A stretch of 44,763 nucleotides of DNA from CAZAKZ01 sp964485695. Lineage in GTDB: Bacteria > Planctomycetota > JAFGQW01. The notes beneath the pieces were generated by a model. That model ran no database searches, was not told where the DNA came from, and saw nothing but the letters and a program-made list of their open reading frames with translations. Below, one piece after another: positions 17,001-25,566 of this stretch (its first letter is position 1; the number at the start of each line of letters is the position of its first letter). A program made the translations under genes and the position numbers. Location: the NCBI GenBank assembly GCA_964485695.1, contig CAZAKZ010000033.1:1-44763 (forward strand), in the 5' to 3' direction.

Positions 17001-18503
17001 TCACGGCTTCACCAGGAACGACACCGCATTCGAGGTGTGGTTCGGGGGCAGAAGCATGTAGGCAAAGGTGAACCGGGCCCCGATCAGGGTCGTGAGCAGA
17101 CCGGGCGCGACCTTCATCGTCGCCTTGGCGAGCCCTTCGTGGTCCAGGATTCCCTGGAGGCCACTGAACTCCGGCAGGCTGAACGTCAGGAAGTAGACCA
17201 GCAGGGAGACCGCGTCCAGGTTGATGGGCAGCACCGCGTTTTCCAGCAGCGGCGTCCCCGGTACCGTGCCCGTGACGCCTGTGACCAGGAGGAAGGGGCG
17301 GTTGCTGAACGAGGAACCCGGTGTCAGCTGGAACGCGACGTTTGCGCCCAGTGCGGCCGATACCTCGGTGGTGTTGATGGCGAGAGTGGGCTTGGTCTCG
17401 TCCTTGAAGGGTACGACCCGGGTGTCGGGAAGTAGCCGGGCCACCACCAGGTCCACGGCACCGGCCCCCGACTTGCTCACTGTGGAGCCCTCCTCCCACA
17501 CCAGGTAAGTCTCGTTCTCTCCGGCCGCCAGGTCCACGTAGCCGATGGGGTCCTTGCCCGTTGGCGCGAGCTGTCCGCTCAGCCACTTGCCCGCCGCCTG
17601 GTTGTATACATTGAAACGTCCCCCCCACCACGCCACGTATCGGTTGCCGGCCCGGTCCACGCTGATGACGGGCTCGTCGCGGCTGTGACCCACGCCGATG
17701 TTCTTGGGAGTGCCCCAGACGCCGTTCACCCTGCCGTTGACCCGGACCCGTCCGTCGGCCCAGCTCACCCACGGGACGTTGTTCACGTCCAGGGCAACGT
17801 GCGGCCCCTCCTCCACCTTGCCCGGCTGGTGGCCGCATGGCCATTCGGATTTGTGCCAATTGGAGCCGTCGAACCACACGTATCCGCAGTCGTACAAGTT
17901 CATGTACGGAGCACCCCTTGCGCGGAACACCACGTGGACCGTGCCGTCGCTGCCGGCGGCGATGTCGGGATAGACGTGGTTGCTGGTGCCTTCGTTGAAG
18001 ATGGAGACGCGCGGGCCGAAGGTGGTCTCCCCGGCCTTCTTCCGGTTCACGGCCAGCATGGCGGCGCGGTAGACGATCCAGATGTCATCCCGGGAGTCCA
18101 CGGCCATGTGGTGGTCGCGGCTCACGCCGGGAGACATGGGCGTTCCCCACACGCCCAGGGTACGGGTATTGTAGGTGGCGTTGCCCAGGGCGTGGACCAC
18201 GCCCCGCGAATCCACGACAACGTCCGGTTGCATCTGGTGGTCGCGCGAGGCGCCCACGCGGGTGTCCTCCTCGGCGTCGATACGGCCGGTGTCGGTGTGG
18301 ATGAGCCGGTAATAGGTCTTGCCTGATCGCGCGTAGGCCAGATGCAGGTCGCCCCAGGCGTCACGATAGAGATCGGGGTAGGAACCGAGGGTGCCCACGG
18401 GAGCTACCTGGCCCGTGCCGGGACCGGCCAGGACGCCGAGGATCCCCAGGAGAATGAACCAATGGTGAAGGCGTGGTGATACCACGAATGGATTGTGATG
18501 CAT
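17001..18503 (-). CDS. Secreted beta-propeller-like protein with C-terminal beta domain
   Basis: A roughly 500-aa exported protein with a signal peptide of about 31 residues after ATG 18503 (AGGA 7 bases upstream; a TTG at 18506 is the alternative). Residues 35-380 contain repeated short strands with patterns such as SYPDLYRDAWGDLHLAY, QPDVVVDSRGVVHALG and EPVISVDRAGNRYVAW. They look like blades of a BNR/sialidase-like propeller, but no catalytic set is recognisable. The last 120 residues form a separate beta-rich domain that is also found at the end of the protein at 35310-36290. This tail is of a type I associate with exported planctomycete proteins. The substrate and role are unknown. Surface carbohydrate binding is possible but unproven. 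Confidence 0.65.
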   Translation of the reverse strand: MHHNPFVVSPRLHHWFILLGILGVLAGPGTGQVAPVGTLGSYPDLYRDAWGDLHLAYARSGKTYYRLIHTDTGRIDAEEDTRVGASRDHQMQPDVVVDSRGVVHALGNATYNTRTLGVWGTPMSPGVSRDHHMAVDSRDDIWIVYRAAMLAVNRKKAGETTFGPRVSIFNEGTSNHVYPDIAAGSDGTVHVVFRARGAPYMNLYDCGYVWFDGSNWHKSEWPCGHQPGKVEEGPHVALDVNNVPWVSWADGRVRVNGRVNGVWGTPKNIGVGHSRDEPVISVDRAGNRYVAWWGGRFNVYNQAAGKWLSGQLAPTGKDPIGYVDLAAGENETYLVWEEGSTVSKSGAGAVDLVVARLLPDTRVVPFKDETKPTLAINTTEVSAALGANVAFQLTPGSSFSNRPFLLVTGVTGTVPGTPLLENAVLPINLDAVSLLVYFLTFSLPEFSGLQGILDHEGLAKATMKVAPGLLTTLIGARFTFAYMLLPPNHTSNAVSFLVKP

Positions 18504-18684
18504 CAATCTGTCCTTTTTCTATCTGGAGTAGACTTATGAAGATACCAAATCTCGAGGTCTGAATCCAGAGGGAGCCTCACGGGTGGCTTGAAGGGGTGCC
18601 CGTCATCGCGGATAATGGCCGCTTCAGGCCACCGGCGGAAATTTTTTCGCGGGCCCGAATCGGCAATTGAGTGAGGAAAAGCAG

Positions 18685-21012
18685 ATGTCCTATCGGCGGA
18701 TCTCTTGTGTTCTTCTCGGCCTCCTCCTCGCTGCGGAGACCGCGGCCCAGACTCGCGATGAGAACGACAGATTCACGCGGCTGGCGCGTCGAGCGGGGTC
18801 CGGCATCCACTGGATCCGGGATCCCTACCGGCGTCTCGACCTGTTGCGGCACGAGCAGACGGCTTCTCAGCCCTACAATCCCTCGGTCGATCGAAAGGTC
18901 CTCCTTTCCCGGGCACTCGACCGCGCCCGGGCCACGGACCGCCTCGTCCTGGTCTACGCCTTCCGCATCCACGGCAGCCACATGTACAGGGGGCCCGTCC
19001 TGGATGACTACATGAACCTCACCGTCTTTTCCGATCCGGAGCTGGTGGAGCTCGTGAATCGGAAGTTCATCCCGCTGCGCCTCTACGTGGACCGCCACGT
19101 CGGCAAGGTACTCGGCGTCCAGAACACCCGCAGCGAGGGCTTTCTTAAGACGGTGGAGCCGGCCCTCCTCTTTGTTTCCCCCGGCGGCAAGGTCCTCCAC
19201 ATCGTGCAGCGTATCAATACCTTTTCCGTGCACTGGATGCGCCACGTGCTGAAGGAGGTGCTCCGTATTCATCCGGAGTTCGACAAGCCCTCGGTGAACA
19301 CCCGGGCCCTTCGCGAGCCCGGAAAATCCGCGGACGCCCTGATCCATCTGGCAGGAGAGCAGTGTCTGGACGGAAACGAGGAAGCCTCGGAAAAGAGCCT
19401 TAAGAAGGCATCGGCCCTCGTAGAGACCAGCCGGGTCTATGCGAAAAAGCGAGTTCGTGAGGTCGAAGCGGCCAAGCCCGGCGCCGGGGCCAAGCCGCGG
19501 GAGGTGAGGTTGTGGGAATGGAAAGTGAAGCGGGCCAGGCGAACCCTGGACCGGGCCGAAGCCGCCCGGGTTTGCCACCTCATGACCTGGGCCCGGACCT
19601 TGCGCCTGCTGAGGCGCGGCCGCGAGGCCCTTTCCGGCATCTCCCAGACCCGGAATCAGGCCGGGGAGGGCGGGATTTCGCACCTGTCCCTCGAGGCGGC
19701 GCGAATCCACCTGGCCCTCGGCGACTGGGATGCGGTGAAGCGAGTCCTGAAGAACTACCCGCCCACTTCCGAGTCCGAGTTCCTCCTCGGCCAGGCGCAT
19801 CACGTCACCTGGGACCAGGAGAAGGCCCGGGAACACTTCCACCGCGTCGTGGATCTGGGGGAGGAGCCCTGGAGCTACAGGGCGGCGGCCATGATCGCGC
19901 TGTCCGACGACACCACGCCCCTGTCGCCGCTGGCCCACGGATTTTCCTTCCTCGAGTACGGATCTGAGGCCGTGTACGCGCCCGGCGTCCCTGCCACCTC
20001 GGAGATTCCGCGAAAGGGCAGCCCGGCCGGGGCCAAGAAGGCCGTGGTGAAGGCGGCCCTGGATTACCTCCTGTCCCAGCAGCGACCGGACGGCTCCTGG
20101 TCGGACACCCGGTATGCGTACTGGCCGGCGCCGCGGATTCTCCCCAACGTCCGTATGGCCATCACCGCGCTGGCCGCAACCGCCGTCCTCGCCTGGTGGG
20201 ATCTGGATCCGGCCCGGGCCGAGGAGGCCGTGGCCAGGGCGGAGCGATATCTCCGGGATGACGGCGGGGTGGCGCTGGGCACCGAGGAGGAGGTCTACGT
20301 CCAGGCCTACAGGATTCTCTACTGGGTCCGGAAAGCAGCCGCGTCTCCCCCGTCCAGGAGCGAGGCCCTGAAACACCTTGAGGCCCTGGTGAAGCGTGTG
20401 GCCGAGATCCAGGATCCCCGCCAAGGCCTCTTCATGCACGAGTACCACAACGCCTTCTGCACCGGAGTCGTGCTCTGGTCGCTGCACCTTGCGAAGAAGG
20501 CGGGCGTCCAGGTCCCGGAGGAGGTCCTGAAGCGGGGCACGAAGGCCCTGGCCGCGGCCCGGCGCGAAGACGGTACCTTCGTCTATGCGGGAGCCAACCG
20601 GCCCCAGCGGACATCCGGCGGGAAGAAGAAGGAGAATGTGACAAACCTCAAGAACGCTTCGGCCCGCATGCCCCTTTGCGAGGGCGTCCTCATGGCCATG
20701 GGGGCCTCGAGCCCGAAGAAGATGCGGAAAGCTTTCTCCACCTTCCTCAAGTACCTTGACCGTCTGGAACAGGTGCGGAAAATTGACTACCACGCCGACG
20801 GCCAGCTTGGCGGGTTCTTCTTCTGGCACGCACTCTTCCACGCATCCGAGGCCAAGGCGCTGCTCAAGGGATCCATGAAGAAGCGGGTCGAGTCCACGCT
20901 CCTGGACAGGGTCACCGGATTTCCGGAGATCGACGGCAGTTTCATCGACGACCACGAGCTTGGTAAGAGCTACGGCACGGCCATGGCCCTGCTGGTGCTG
21001 AAGAACCTGTAA
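18685..21012 (+). CDS. Secreted protein: thioredoxin-like domain plus helical repeats and cyclase-type barrel
   Basis: A 775-aa exported protein with a signal peptide (about 1-22) after ATG 18685 (GAGGA 7 bases upstream). Residues 60-200 look like a thioredoxin-fold domain: LVLVYAFR, then VFSDPELVELVNRKFIPL, then the cis-Pro-like VEPALLFVSPGGKV. There is no CxxC; the active-site stretch is HGSHMYRG. Helical TPR-like repeats follow (about 220-400). The C-terminal half resembles prenyltransferase/squalene-cyclase alpha-barrel repeats (AALDYLLSQQRPDGSWS). No cyclase DxDD acid motif is visible, so enzymatic activity is doubtful. The next two genes on the same strand are a signal-peptide peptidase and another thioredoxin-fold protein, which suggests a shared role in envelope protein quality. 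This is inference. Confidence 0.65.
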   Translation: MSYRRISCVLLGLLLAAETAAQTRDENDRFTRLARRAGSGIHWIRDPYRRLDLLRHEQTASQPYNPSVDRKVLLSRALDRARATDRLVLVYAFRIHGSHMYRGPVLDDYMNLTVFSDPELVELVNRKFIPLRLYVDRHVGKVLGVQNTRSEGFLKTVEPALLFVSPGGKVLHIVQRINTFSVHWMRHVLKEVLRIHPEFDKPSVNTRALREPGKSADALIHLAGEQCLDGNEEASEKSLKKASALVETSRVYAKKRVREVEAAKPGAGAKPREVRLWEWKVKRARRTLDRAEAARVCHLMTWARTLRLLRRGREALSGISQTRNQAGEGGISHLSLEAARIHLALGDWDAVKRVLKNYPPTSESEFLLGQAHHVTWDQEKAREHFHRVVDLGEEPWSYRAAAMIALSDDTTPLSPLAHGFSFLEYGSEAVYAPGVPATSEIPRKGSPAGAKKAVVKAALDYLLSQQRPDGSWSDTRYAYWPAPRILPNVRMAITALAATAVLAWWDLDPARAEEAVARAERYLRDDGGVALGTEEEVYVQAYRILYWVRKAAASPPSRSEALKHLEALVKRVAEIQDPRQGLFMHEYHNAFCTGVVLWSLHLAKKAGVQVPEEVLKRGTKALAAARREDGTFVYAGANRPQRTSGGKKKENVTNLKNASARMPLCEGVLMAMGASSPKKMRKAFSTFLKYLDRLEQVRKIDYHADGQLGGFFFWHALFHASEAKALLKGSMKKRVESTLLDRVTGFPEIDGSFIDDHELGKSYGTAMALLVLKNL

Positions 21013-21123
21013 TGCTGGGGACAGATTGAGCGGACCCGTATTGCACATTTCGCTCTGACTCCGTACCATGCGGGTGTAATAGTCGGCGGAACGACTGAAA
21101 TCCCCATCTCCCTGGAGGCGGCC

Positions 21124-22179
21124 ATGGAGTCGATGAATTCAGGTGCCGGTGCCCAGAAGCCGGTCGTCATTCAGCAGAAGAGCAGCGGCATTCCGGTGGC
21201 CATCGTGGCGCTGGCGGTGATTGCCCTGCTTGGTATCGTGCTGATGCTTGGCGGAATTTTCCTTCTGGCCCTGGTGTCCTCACCCAAGGGATTTCCGGAT
21301 CGCGACCTCAAGACCCACTTCGTGACCGGTGATACCAAGGCGTCCGACAGGGCGGCTCTCATTCCCGTCGTGGGCATCATCCAGGATGTAGAAGGGGGCG
21401 GTTTACTTTGGGGCGGCTTGAATCAGGTCGAGGCGGTCCGGAAGCGGCTGAAAAAGGCCGCTAAGGACAAGGTCAAGGCCGTCATCCTCGAAGTGGACTC
21501 ACCCGGCGGCGCCGTCACGGCCTCGGATACCCTCTACAGGGAGGTCGTCAAGTTCAAGAAAGACAATCCGGGCATTCCCGTCGTCGTCCACATGAAGGAC
21601 CTCGCTGCCTCTGGCGGGTACTATATATCCGCACCTGCCGACTGGATCGTGGCGTCGCCTACTACACTCACCGGGTCCATCGGGGTCATCCTTCTGCACA
21701 AGAACCTCAACGGCCTCACCGAGGGTAAGCTGGGCATCAAGATCCGGGCCTACACCTCCGCCGCCCAGAAGGATATCCTCTCCCCGTTTCGCGACATGAC
21801 CGAGGCGGAGCAGAGGCACCTCCAGTCCATCGTGGACGAGCTCTACGACCAGTTCGTCGGTATCGTCGTGAAGTGCCGTAAGGACAAGATCTCCGAGGAC
21901 AAGGTTCGAGCCCTGGAGGGTACCATCCTCACGGGGAAACAGGCACTGGCCCGAGGCCTGGTGGACCAGCTGGGAACCCTGGATGACGTCGTGGCCAAGG
22001 CGGTCGACCTGGCCAAGGTGAAGTCGTTGCGGGTGGTGCGTTACAACAGGGCGCCCTCGGTCCTGGAGCAGATCCTGTCCGCGCGCATCGATGCCCGTGT
22101 CCAGGTGGGGCCGTCCTTCGACCTCGACACCTACCTGAGCCGGGGCGGTTCGCCGTTCCTCTACCTCTGGCGCCCCTGA
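21124..22179 (+). CDS. sppA: Signal peptide peptidase SppA (short type)
   Basis: A 351-aa membrane-anchored serine protease of the S49 family. One N-terminal transmembrane helix lies at about 23-50. The Ser-Lys dyad appears as Ser163 in AASGGYY and Lys216 in SAAQKDILSPF. The nucleotide motif VILEVDSPGGAV and PTTLTGSIGVI form the substrate groove. The length corresponds to the one-domain bacterial type rather than the tandem E. coli form. Its role is to cut up leftover signal peptides in the membrane. GGAGG lies 7 bases before ATG 21124. The selenoprotein candidate begins 73 bp downstream on the same strand and may be co-transcribed. Confidence 0.92.
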   Translation: MESMNSGAGAQKPVVIQQKSSGIPVAIVALAVIALLGIVLMLGGIFLLALVSSPKGFPDRDLKTHFVTGDTKASDRAALIPVVGIIQDVEGGGLLWGGLNQVEAVRKRLKKAAKDKVKAVILEVDSPGGAVTASDTLYREVVKFKKDNPGIPVVVHMKDLAASGGYYISAPADWIVASPTTLTGSIGVILLHKNLNGLTEGKLGIKIRAYTSAAQKDILSPFRDMTEAEQRHLQSIVDELYDQFVGIVVKCRKDKISEDKVRALEGTILTGKQALARGLVDQLGTLDDVVAKAVDLAKVKSLRVVRYNRAPSVLEQILSARIDARVQVGPSFDLDTYLSRGGSPFLYLWRP

Positions 22180-22252
22180 GTACCGGGATTATCTATTGCG
22201 GTTGACGGGCCGGGGATCGTTCAATCGATACCCTGAAAGGAAAGGAATCCTC

Positions 22253-22723
22253 ATGGCGAGCACCTTCAGATCGTTACCGGGCCTGGGTTTGGTCCTGCTG
22301 GTGGCCGGCGGCCTGGTCCTCCTCTACTTCAACAGGTCTCCCTGAGGCGCCGGCGGGTGCGGGACGCCGGGTGCGTCTCAAGAAACCTCGGACAGGGGAG
22401 CCGTCCACTGGACCTCGGACATGGAGACCGCCAGGGCAAGGGCACGGGAGAGTTCAAGGAATCTCCTCGTCAAGTTCTCGGATCCCGGCTGAGGCGCGTG
22501 TGTCAAGATGGAACGGGTCACGTTCCAGGATCCCCGGGTCGTAAATAAGGTGAACGGCAACTACGTTCCGGTTCGTCTGGAGGTCGCGGAGAACCAGGCG
22601 TTCTTCAACCGGTTCGGCGAAGGGGCCGCACCACTCGTGGTCTTCATGCGGCCGGACGGCTCTGTCGTGAACAAGGTCGCGGGATACTCGCCTCCGGACG
22701 CCTTCCTGAAGACCTTCCCCTGA
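22253..22723 (+). CDS. Candidate membrane-anchored selenoprotein thioredoxin with two in-frame UGA codons
   Basis: Read through two UGA codons (22343-22345 and 22490-22492), one frame runs from ATG 22253 (AAGGA 6 bases upstream) to the UGA at 22721, 156 residues. Residues 10-27 are a membrane anchor. Position 31 is the first UGA, in the context U-GAGGC, five residues before C36. From about residue 50 a thioredoxin-fold domain is clear: VHWTSD, a helix, LLVKFSDPG, then U80-G-A-C83, VKMERVTFQDP, and the cis-Pro loop AAPLVVFMRPDG (P127). The second UGA falls exactly where the first cysteine of WCxxC normally lies, giving UGAC. Each UGA is followed by a SECIS-like hairpin at the same distance. 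Nearby genes end in UGA normally, so the codon is not reassigned genome-wide. Alternatives are one selenocysteine with a start at ATG 22421, a separate 30-aa peptide plus a broken gene, or a pseudogene. Confidence 0.62.
22361..22379 (+). promoter_or_regulatory. Putative SECIS hairpin after the first UGA
   Basis: Arms 22361-22367 and 22373-22379 pair over 7 bp (one G-U) around the loop CGGGT, with a G in its second position. The loop begins 22 nt after the UGA. A competing hairpin with 6-bp GC arms (22350-22355 and 22365-22370) overlaps it. In GC-rich DNA such hairpins arise easily, so support comes mainly from its match to the second one. Confidence 0.4.
22509..22527 (+). promoter_or_regulatory. 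Putative SECIS hairpin after the second UGA
   Basis: Perfect 7-bp arms TGGAACG and CGTTCCA (22509-22515 and 22521-22527) enclose the loop GGTCA. There are 23 nt between the UGA and the loop. Known bacterial SECIS elements have a short stem, a G in the first two loop positions and a UGA-to-loop distance of roughly 16-37 nt. The E. coli fdhF loop also contains GGUC. This is the expected place for a SelB-binding hairpin. Confidence 0.55.
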
Positions 22724-22758
22724 TACTCTGCTAAGAATCGTGACGGCCTATTTTGATA

Positions 22759-23262
22759 TTAACTAGGCATGCTGCTGGCCAGGGCCGCAACGACGATGAC
22801 GATAATGAAAACGGGATAGAGGCAGAGCATGACGATGGTCAGGATTCCGAAGTACTTGTAGAGCGATTTCTGATTCGTCAGGGCGTGTTCAATTCCCCCC
22901 ACCATCTCGCCTCTCTTCATCCGGGCCACTCCGTTGGCGGTCTTGAACAGAAATATGACGGGGAAGACGTAGAGGAGGGTCATGACCAGGTAGAGCAGCC
23001 CCAGGACCGTTAAACCGATCATTGGAATGAACTCAATTTCGCGGCCCCCCATGTCCCTCGGCATGCTGACTCCGGCGATACCCATGGCAATCAATATCAG
23101 GCCCCCCATCGCTCCCAGGACGGTGAAGATGATGCCGAGAATCGAGAAGAACCGGGCCCAGGGGCCGATGGCAAGCATGGCGCGGACCATGGGCTCGGTC
23201 ATCGGCGGGAAGTCCGGGGTCGGGACCTGAGTGGTTGGGTCGAATCCTACTGGCTGGTTCAT
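22759..23262 (-). CDS. Small membrane protein, DUF5362-like
   Basis: A protein of about 167 aa with a proline-rich N-terminus and four hydrophobic helices (about 35-60, 75-100, 100-115 and 140-165). The layout resembles the DUF5362 family, but I am only moderately sure of that. ATG 23262 has GGAG 8 bases upstream and is preferred to the upstream ATG at 23340, whose extra residues look like translated spacer. The function is unknown. It is transcribed toward the thioredoxin gene and away from the carboxyltransferase gene. Nothing in the sequence links it to either. Confidence 0.7.
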   Translation of the reverse strand: MNQPVGFDPTTQVPTPDFPPMTEPMVRAMLAIGPWARFFSILGIIFTVLGAMGGLILIAMGIAGVSMPRDMGGREIEFIPMIGLTVLGLLYLVMTLLYVFPVIFLFKTANGVARMKRGEMVGGIEHALTNQKSLYKYFGILTIVMLCLYPVFIIVIVVAALASSMPS

Positions 23263-23651
23263 GAGGGGCGCTCCGTGTTTGTGCCTTGCAGCGAACCGGG
23301 TGCAAACCGGCAGGTGAGCATTCACCGGCATTATATTCATGGGCAGGAAAGAGAGAAGCGGAAGGAGCCTGATTCCCGGCAGATCGAGGCTCCGGCGTTT
23401 CGGTCCGGATCCTGGAATCTCGGTTTGACCTCCGGACCCGAGGAGGCTACGATTTCCCTACCTTTCAGACAGGAGGTCAAAGCGTACGGCGGCGTCGGCC
23501 TGCAGAGACGCAAGCTCATGGGCCCCAACAGATTAGGGGTGCCGACGCGGGTGCGCTTGGATCCATACCTGGTCTTAAGTGTGATTCTGGTCCAGAATTA
23601 TCAAAATTCATCGACCATGCAGGTTACGTAAATCTGAAGGAGACCCCCCTC
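23263..23651. other. Divergent spacer upstream of oadA with a small palindrome
   Basis: No gene is seen. A perfect inverted repeat ATTCTG-GTC-CAGAAT occupies 23584-23598, about 55 bp before the oadA start, in the most A/T-rich part of the spacer. It could be an operator. AAGGAG at about 23638-23643 serves oadA. No confident promoter could be assigned. Confidence 0.3.
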
Positions 23652-25415
23652 ATGTCCGGCAATGTTGCGACGAATCCTATCAAGATCATGGATACCACAA
23701 TGCGAGACGGGCACCAGTCCCTGTTCGCAACTCGCATGCGCACAGAGGACATGGAGCCCATTGCGGCCGAGATAAACAAGGTCGGGTTTCATGCGGCAGA
23801 AGTCTGGGGTGGAGCGACGTTTGATTCCACCACCCGGTTCCTGAACGAAGATCCCTGGGAACGAGTGCGCGTCCTCAAGAAGCTCATGCCGGACACCCCG
23901 CTGCAGATGCTTCTCCGGGGTCAGAACCTGGTCGGCTACCGCAACTACGCCGACGATGTGGTCGACGCATTCGTGGACCATACCGCAGAGGTGGGCATCG
24001 ACATCTTCCGCGTCTTCGACGCCCTGAACGACGAGCGCAACTGCAAGGCTTCGTACGAGGCCATCAAGAAAACCGGCAAGCACATCCAGGCCACCCTGAG
24101 CTTCTCGCTCACCGAGAGGCGCCTGGGCGGGCCGGTCTACAACATCGACTACTTCGTCAACAAGGCCAAGATCTTCGAGGACATGGGCGCCCACAGCCTG
24201 TGCCTCAAGGACATGGCCGGCATGCTCTCTCCCTACGACGCCTATGAACTGATCCAGGCGCTCAAGGCGAACGTGAAGATCCCCATCGAGCTGCACAACC
24301 ACTACACCAGCGGCATGGGCTCCATGACCTGCCTCAAGGCCATCGAGGCCGGGGTGGACATCATCGACTGTGCTCTGGCGCCGTTTGCGCTTCGCACGTC
24401 TCAGCCGGCCTGCGAGCCCATCGTGGCGGCCCTGAAGGGAACCCCGAGGGACAGCGGCCTCGACCTCGACCGGTTGCTCAAGCTGGGCAAATACTTCGAG
24501 GAAATCGGGCCCAAGTATCGCAAATACCTCGACACAAGCAAGCTGTCCGTCATCGATACCGGCGTGCTTTCACACCAGATTCCCGGCGGTATGGCTTCCA
24601 ACCTGGTGAACCAGCTCCGGGAGGCCGATGCCCTCGACCGCATCGGCGAGGTGCACGAGGAGCTCCCCCGCGCCCGCAAGGAGCTCGGCTATCCGCCGCT
24701 GGTGACCCCGACCAGCCAGATCGTGGGAATCCAGGCCGTGCAGAACGTCCTCTTCGGTCGCTACAAGATGGTTACCGGACAGGTGAAGGATTACGCCTAC
24801 GGCATGTATGGCAAGTCGCCGGCTCCCATGGATCCCGACGTGCAGAAGCAGATCCTGGCCGGGTACGAACGCGGCGAGGAACCCATCACCCACAGGCCCG
24901 CCGACATCCTCGAGCCCGAGATGGGAAAGGCCAAGGAAGCCACTGAAGGCATTGCCAAGGACATCGGCGACGTGTTGTGCTACGCGATGTATCCCCAGAC
25001 CGGCCTGAGGTTTCTGAAATGGAAGTACGGCCTCGAGGAGGTACCGGACGACGTCAAGCCCATCACCCTCGAATCCATCCAGAAGCAGGACGCGCTCATC
25101 AAGAAGGTCCTGGCCGGCGAGATCACCAGCGCCGGAGCCGCCACGGCCGAGGCGGAAGCACCCGCCGAAGCGGCCAAGGTGACCGTGGGTGACGGAGAGG
25201 TGGGCGTGGCCGCACCCATGCCCGGCACCATATTCAAGTACACGGTGGAAGAGGGCGACACCGTCAAAGCAGGCGACACCGTGGTCGTGCTGGAAGCAAT
25301 GAAGATGGAGAATGCCATCCCTGCTCTCTCGGGCGGTAAGATCAAGACCCTGGTCAACAAGACCGGGACCATGGTGAAGAAGAACGACGTACTCGTGGTC
25401 ATCACGACCGCGTGA
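23652..25415 (+). CDS. oadA: Biotin-dependent carboxyltransferase, oxaloacetate decarboxylase alpha/pyruvate carboxylase B type
   Basis: A 587-aa enzyme combining a carboxyltransferase barrel with a biotin domain. Family motifs are MDTTMRDGHQSL near residue 15, LLRGQNLVGYRNYADD, LKDMAGMLSP and the metal-site IELHNHYTSGM. The conserved-carboxylase domain follows (about 310-480), then an alanine-rich linker and a biotinyl domain with EAMKME, biotin on Lys551. It would move CO2 between oxaloacetate (or pyruvate) and biotin. No beta pump or biotin carboxylase gene is adjacent. It could therefore use the GcdB-type Na+ pump encoded at 38349-39479, or a biotin carboxylase elsewhere. The sequence does not decide between decarboxylase and carboxylase direction. 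Confidence 0.88.
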   Translation: MSGNVATNPIKIMDTTMRDGHQSLFATRMRTEDMEPIAAEINKVGFHAAEVWGGATFDSTTRFLNEDPWERVRVLKKLMPDTPLQMLLRGQNLVGYRNYADDVVDAFVDHTAEVGIDIFRVFDALNDERNCKASYEAIKKTGKHIQATLSFSLTERRLGGPVYNIDYFVNKAKIFEDMGAHSLCLKDMAGMLSPYDAYELIQALKANVKIPIELHNHYTSGMGSMTCLKAIEAGVDIIDCALAPFALRTSQPACEPIVAALKGTPRDSGLDLDRLLKLGKYFEEIGPKYRKYLDTSKLSVIDTGVLSHQIPGGMASNLVNQLREADALDRIGEVHEELPRARKELGYPPLVTPTSQIVGIQAVQNVLFGRYKMVTGQVKDYAYGMYGKSPAPMDPDVQKQILAGYERGEEPITHRPADILEPEMGKAKEATEGIAKDIGDVLCYAMYPQTGLRFLKWKYGLEEVPDDVKPITLESIQKQDALIKKVLAGEITSAGAATAEAEAPAEAAKVTVGDGEVGVAAPMPGTIFKYTVEEGDTVKAGDTVVVLEAMKMENAIPALSGGKIKTLVNKTGTMVKKNDVLVVITTA

Positions 25416-25566
25416 CGGAATCGCAGGGACGATACCAGCGAGGGCGGCTTACAGGGGCTGCCCTCGCTTCGTGTACGCAGGCCGCCCCAGGCGGGGAAAA
25501 AGGCCTTTGAAGTCGCCTTTCGATTGGATTGTCAGGCCCCCCGGATGTGCTATCTTTCTCTAATAA

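Noticed and set aside
18577..21069. 830-aa open frame on the minus strand
   Set aside because: It is antisense to the secreted thioredoxin-like/cyclase-like gene, with no start signal or domain.
22253..22345. Stand-alone 30-aa membrane peptide
   Set aside because: Possible, but it is in frame with the thioredoxin and supplies exactly the missing anchor and ribosome site, so the joined reading is preferred.
22253..22723. Reassignment of UGA to a sense codon in the whole genome
   Set aside because: Many intact genes here end in UGA (addB, the antitoxin, kbl, yhaO), so the standard code applies.
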